From positions 1-9,094 of the forward strand of contig CABVAD010000036.1 in the NCBI GenBank assembly GCA_902496265.1: a stretch of DNA of 9,094 bases, written 5' to 3'. The stretch's first letter is position 1; each line of letters starts with the position of its first letter. Shown one piece after another: positions 6,659 through 9,094 of the stretch. The notes below the pieces were generated by a model that ran no database searches, was not told the DNA's origin, and worked only from the letters and a program-made list of their open reading frames with translations. Source of the stretch: an uncultured Oscillospiraceae bacterium. Its GTDB lineage: Bacteria > Bacillota > Clostridia > Oscillospirales > Acutalibacteraceae. The position numbers were made by a program, and so were the translations under genes.

Positions 6659-7290
6659 TGCTTATCACCGAAGTACAAAAACAAAAAAAGCATTTGACAA
6701 AGCTTGTTTTTGAGGACGGGCAAGAGGTCTTGTTAGATAACGATATTTGTCTTAATTACTCTCTAAAGCCCGAAACGCAAATTTCCGAGGAACAGCTTTC
6801 AAAGCTTATTTATGAATCGGAGTATGCGCGGGCGAAGTCGAGGGCGCTGTGGTATCTTGACCGCGCCGACCGCACCGAAAAGGGTATGTACGAAAAGCTT
6901 GTCGGTGCGGGGTTTGATAAAAAAGCCAGCGCCGCGGTGGTAGGCAGGTTTGTCGAGGTAGGGCTTATAGACGACCGCCGTTTTGCCGAGAATTTTGCAG
7001 AAAAATGCCGTGACGCTAACATATCGAAGCGCGAGGGAATAAGGAAAATGCTTTTAAAGGGCGTTCCTTATGATATTGCGAACGAGGTTTTCTCCGAAAC
7101 CGAAATCGACGAGGAGGAGCAGGTGCGGGCGGTTATAGAGAAAAAATATGCGCGGAAACTCACTCAGGAAAACGGCGTGCAAAGGGTTTACGCCGCCCTT
7201 GTAAGAAAGGGCTTTTCCTTTTCGGCGGTGAGAAACGCCCTTAAAAAATACAGCGAAGAGCTTGAATACAGCGAGGAAGATTATGTATAA
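6658..7290 (+). CDS. recX: Recombination regulator RecX
   Basis: RecX binds the RecA filament and modulates it, typically inhibiting its extension. The 210-residue, charged, helical protein has the RecX core of repeated three-helix units (about residues 60-200). This includes A-L-W-Y-L-D-R-A-D-R-T-E-K-G-M (63-77), the family hallmark V-G-L-I-D-D-R-R-F-A (101-110), and a later unit with V-Y-A-A-L-V-R-K-G-F (177-186). An N-terminal extension of about 55 residues, with an L-V-F-E-D-G-Q-E-V type beta segment, is common in Firmicutes RecX. The start overlaps the recA stop by one base (TAATG) with no good Shine-Dalgarno of its own, so translation is probably coupled to recA, which would keep RecX below RecA levels. 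Position and sequence agree on the call. Confidence 0.92.
   Translation: MLITEVQKQKKHLTKLVFEDGQEVLLDNDICLNYSLKPETQISEEQLSKLIYESEYARAKSRALWYLDRADRTEKGMYEKLVGAGFDKKASAAVVGRFVEVGLIDDRRFAENFAEKCRDANISKREGIRKMLLKGVPYDIANEVFSETEIDEEEQVRAVIEKKYARKLTQENGVQRVYAALVRKGFSFSAVRNALKKYSEELEYSEEDYV
7273..7279 (+). promoter_or_regulatory. Ribosome binding site favouring the inner ATG of rimO
   Basis: GAGGAAG lies just before the ATG at 7283. An upstream in-frame TTG at 7262 would put this site inside the coding region and add seven residues not typical of the family. Confidence 0.6.
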
Positions 7291-8608
7291 GGTTAGTATG
7301 GTGTCACTCGGTTGTCCTAAAAATCAGGTTGACGCCGAGATGATGCTTATGACTTTAAAAAACGCGGGTTTTGAGATAGGAACAGAGGAATCCGAGGCGG
7401 ACGCGATTATTATTAACACCTGCGGCTTTATAGAGGACGCGAAAAAAGAAGCTATTGAAAACATCCTTGAAGCCGCCGAATATAAAAAGAGCGGTAAGTG
7501 CAAGGCGCTTATTGTAACGGGCTGTCTTGCAGAGCGCTACCGCGACGACGTGACCGAGGAAATCCCCGAGGTTGATGTCTGCGTGGGAATAGGCAAAAAC
7601 GGCGATATCGCAAAAATCGTGACCGACGCGTTAAAGGGCGAACACAAAAACGCCTACGGCGAAAAATATGAGCTTGACTTAAACGGCGGCAGAATTTTGG
7701 GGTCTTATCCTTTCAGCACCTATTTAAAGGTAGCCGACGGGTGCGACAACTGCTGTACCTACTGTGCCATACCGAAAATAAGGGGCAGACTCCGCTCAAG
7801 AACTATTGAGGATTGCGTCGCCGAGGCTAAGAAACTGGCTATAGGCGGGGTAAAGGAATTAACGGTTGTCGCACAGGACACCACCGCCTACGGCGAGGAC
7901 ATTTACGGCAAGCCAATGCTGGCGGCGCTCCTAAAGGAGCTTTGCAAAATCGAGGGATTGCATTGGATAAGAACGCTCTATACCTACCCCGACCGCATTA
8001 CCGATGAACTGCTTTACACCGTGGCAAGCGAGCCTAAACTGGTCAAATATTTTGATATCCCGCTCCAGCATGTAAACGGCGATATATTAAAGCGAATGAA
8101 CCGCAGGGGAAATTACGAAAGCCTTGCGGCGCTTATTAATAAAATAAGGGCGAAAATTCCCGAGGTCACCCTTAGAACTACACTTATAACGGGCTTCCCA
8201 GGGGAGACTGATGAGCAGTTCAAGGAATTGGCGCGGTTTGTAAAGGAAATACGCTTTGACAGGCTCGGCTGTTTCACCTATTCCGCCGAGGAGGACACGG
8301 TAGCAGCGACCTTTACAGACCAGATAGATGGGCAGACAAAGCAGGACAGAATGGATAACATAATGGATATGCAGATGACTATATCCGCCGAAAAGAACGG
8401 GGAAAAGGTCGGCAGTATAACAGAGGTTCTTATCGAGGGATGGGACGATTACATTAAATGCTATTTCGGCAGAACCCCCGCCGACGCGCCCGAGGTTGAC
8501 GGCAAAATATTCTTTATGTCGAGCCGTCCGCTTAAAATCGGAGACTTTGTAAGGGTTCAGGTAAATGATTGCCTTGATTATGATTTGTTGGGAGAATTAT
8601 GCGAATGA
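7283..8608 (+). CDS. rimO: Ribosomal protein S12 methylthiotransferase
   Basis: RimO is a radical-SAM methylthiotransferase that adds a methylthio group to a conserved aspartate of ribosomal protein S12. From the ATG at 7283 it has 441 residues, the usual family length, and begins V-S-L-G-C-P-K-N-Q-V-D-A-E. The N-terminal UPF0004 domain supplies the three cysteines of the auxiliary iron-sulphur cluster (C11, C47 in N-T-C-G-F-I, C81 in T-G-C-L-A-E-R). The radical-SAM cluster is C154-x3-C158-x2-C161. Later blocks include P-L-Q-H-V-N, M-N-R-R-G-N-Y and T-T-L-I-T-G-F-P-G-E, and a TRAM domain occupies about residues 375-441. The sequence S-L-G-C-P-K-N-Q-V-D and the A-I-P-K-I-R-G-R-L-R-S-R block after the cluster favour RimO over the tRNA enzyme MiaB. 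A start at TTG 7262 is possible but less likely. It overlaps recX by eight bases and pgsA by four. Confidence 0.95.
   Translation: MYKVSMVSLGCPKNQVDAEMMLMTLKNAGFEIGTEESEADAIIINTCGFIEDAKKEAIENILEAAEYKKSGKCKALIVTGCLAERYRDDVTEEIPEVDVCVGIGKNGDIAKIVTDALKGEHKNAYGEKYELDLNGGRILGSYPFSTYLKVADGCDNCCTYCAIPKIRGRLRSRTIEDCVAEAKKLAIGGVKELTVVAQDTTAYGEDIYGKPMLAALLKELCKIEGLHWIRTLYTYPDRITDELLYTVASEPKLVKYFDIPLQHVNGDILKRMNRRGNYESLAALINKIRAKIPEVTLRTTLITGFPGETDEQFKELARFVKEIRFDRLGCFTYSAEEDTVAATFTDQIDGQTKQDRMDNIMDMQMTISAEKNGEKVGSITEVLIEGWDDYIKCYFGRTPADAPEVDGKIFFMSSRPLKIGDFVRVQVNDCLDYDLLGELCE
8590..8594 (+). promoter_or_regulatory. Ribosome binding site for pgsA
   Basis: GGGAG inside the end of rimO lies four bases before an ATG at 8599 and ten before the in-frame ATG at 8605. 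Both could serve. The second gives M-N-T-P-N-K-L-T-I-A-R-I, matching the usual family start, and was preferred. Confidence 0.5.
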
Positions 8609-9094
8609 ATACGCCGAATAAATTAACGATAGCAAGAATAATCGCAACGCCGTTTTTTATGGCGGCACTGATGATTGATTTTCCGTTCCACTACACCGCG
8701 GCGCTTATACTCTTTGTTGCCGCCTCGCTTACCGATATGATTGACGGTAAAATGGCGCGGAAATACAATATGATAACCGATTTCGGCAAGTTTTTAGACC
8801 CGCTTGCCGATAAAATGCTGACCACCGCCGCCTTTTTGGGCTTTATCAAAATGGGTATCGGCTGGCAGGTGACCTGGATTGCCTTTATAGTGCTGTTCAG
8901 GGAGTTTTTGATTTCCTCTTTACGCCTTGTGGTGGTTTCAAGCGGCGGAAAGGTAATCGCGGCTAATATGTGGGGCAAGTGCAAGACGGTAAGCCAGATG
9001 GCGGGAATTATTTTTGCGCTGTTTGCATATGTGCTTATCTCCGATTTCGGACTTAATAATGCCCTTTTTGTTTCGGTATGTAATATAATAATAA
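8605..9094 (+). CDS. pgsA: CDP-diacylglycerol-glycerol-3-phosphate 3-phosphatidyltransferase (partial, 3' end outside the window)
   Basis: PgsA makes phosphatidylglycerol phosphate from CDP-diacylglycerol and glycerol 3-phosphate in the cytoplasmic membrane, the committed step to phosphatidylglycerol and cardiolipin. 163 codons are present and the frame is open at the window edge; full-length proteins are about 180 residues, so little is missing. The N-terminus N-K-L-T-I-A-R-I is typical. The complete CDP-alcohol phosphotransferase motif is seen: D44-x2-D47-G48-x2-A51-R52-x8-G61-x3-D65-x3-D69, the metal and substrate site. Further hallmarks are the R-E-F-L-I-S-S-L-R segment and G-K-x-K-T-V-S-Q-M. 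Several hydrophobic segments agree with a polytopic membrane enzyme. The start overlaps the rimO stop by four bases (ATGA), and an in-frame ATG two codons upstream is an alternative. Confidence 0.95.
   Translation, partial: MNTPNKLTIARIIATPFFMAALMIDFPFHYTAALILFVAASLTDMIDGKMARKYNMITDFGKFLDPLADKMLTTAAFLGFIKMGIGWQVTWIAFIVLFREFLISSLRLVVVSSGGKVIAANMWGKCKTVSQMAGIIFALFAYVLISDFGLNNALFVSVCNIII

Noticed and set aside
8691..8984. 97-codon minus-strand open frame at the right end
   Set aside because: It is antisense to pgsA, whose full catalytic motif is read on the plus strand.

Overview
The window is a compact, entirely plus-strand block of nine genes. About 98% is coding, gaps between genes are 0 to 41 bases, and several stops and starts overlap. 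No rRNA, tRNA, CRISPR array, insertion sequence or intrinsic terminator was seen. The recognised genes (yqhQ/DUF1385, prmC, recA, recX, rimO, pgsA), the strong Shine-Dalgarno sequences, a TTG start and the lipoprotein style suggest a Firmicutes/Clostridia chromosome. An Oscillospirales-type gut anaerobe of intermediate GC is a reasonable guess, but that placement is inference from protein style, not from a search.

Layout. Positions 1-111 hold a good sigma-A type promoter (TTGGAA, 17-base spacer, TATAAT) and a short leader with a possible hairpin. It drives a secreted lipoprotein with four calcium-loop-like DxDxDG repeats (112-1440), followed by an OmpR/PhoB-type response regulator (1450-2154) and its membrane histidine kinase (2196-3644, TTG start). 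Next come the uncharacterised multi-membrane-span protein YqhQ (3645-4649) and the release-factor methyltransferase PrmC (4646-5488). The last part is recA (5504-6658), recX (6658-7290), rimO (7283-8608) and the 5' part of pgsA (8605 to the window end, cut off).

How the genes fit together. The first three genes look like a signalling unit: an exported lipoprotein, possibly an accessory sensor, beside a two-component pair. YqhQ and PrmC are a common clostridial pair, but prfA, which often follows them, is absent here. RecA and RecX form a recombination enzyme and modulator pair. RimO (ribosomal protein S12 methylthiolation) and PgsA (phosphatidylglycerol phosphate synthesis) are housekeeping genes often near recA in Firmicutes. 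All nine genes could be read from the first promoter.

The most interesting non-coding signal lies inside the 3' end of prmC. A near-consensus promoter (TTTACA, 17-base spacer, TATAAA at 5304-5332) is followed directly by a perfect 8-bp inverted repeat with GAAC/GTTC cores (5343-5363). This is where an operator for an SOS-regulated recA promoter would be expected, but the core spacing is five bases rather than the four of the classical Gram-positive LexA box.
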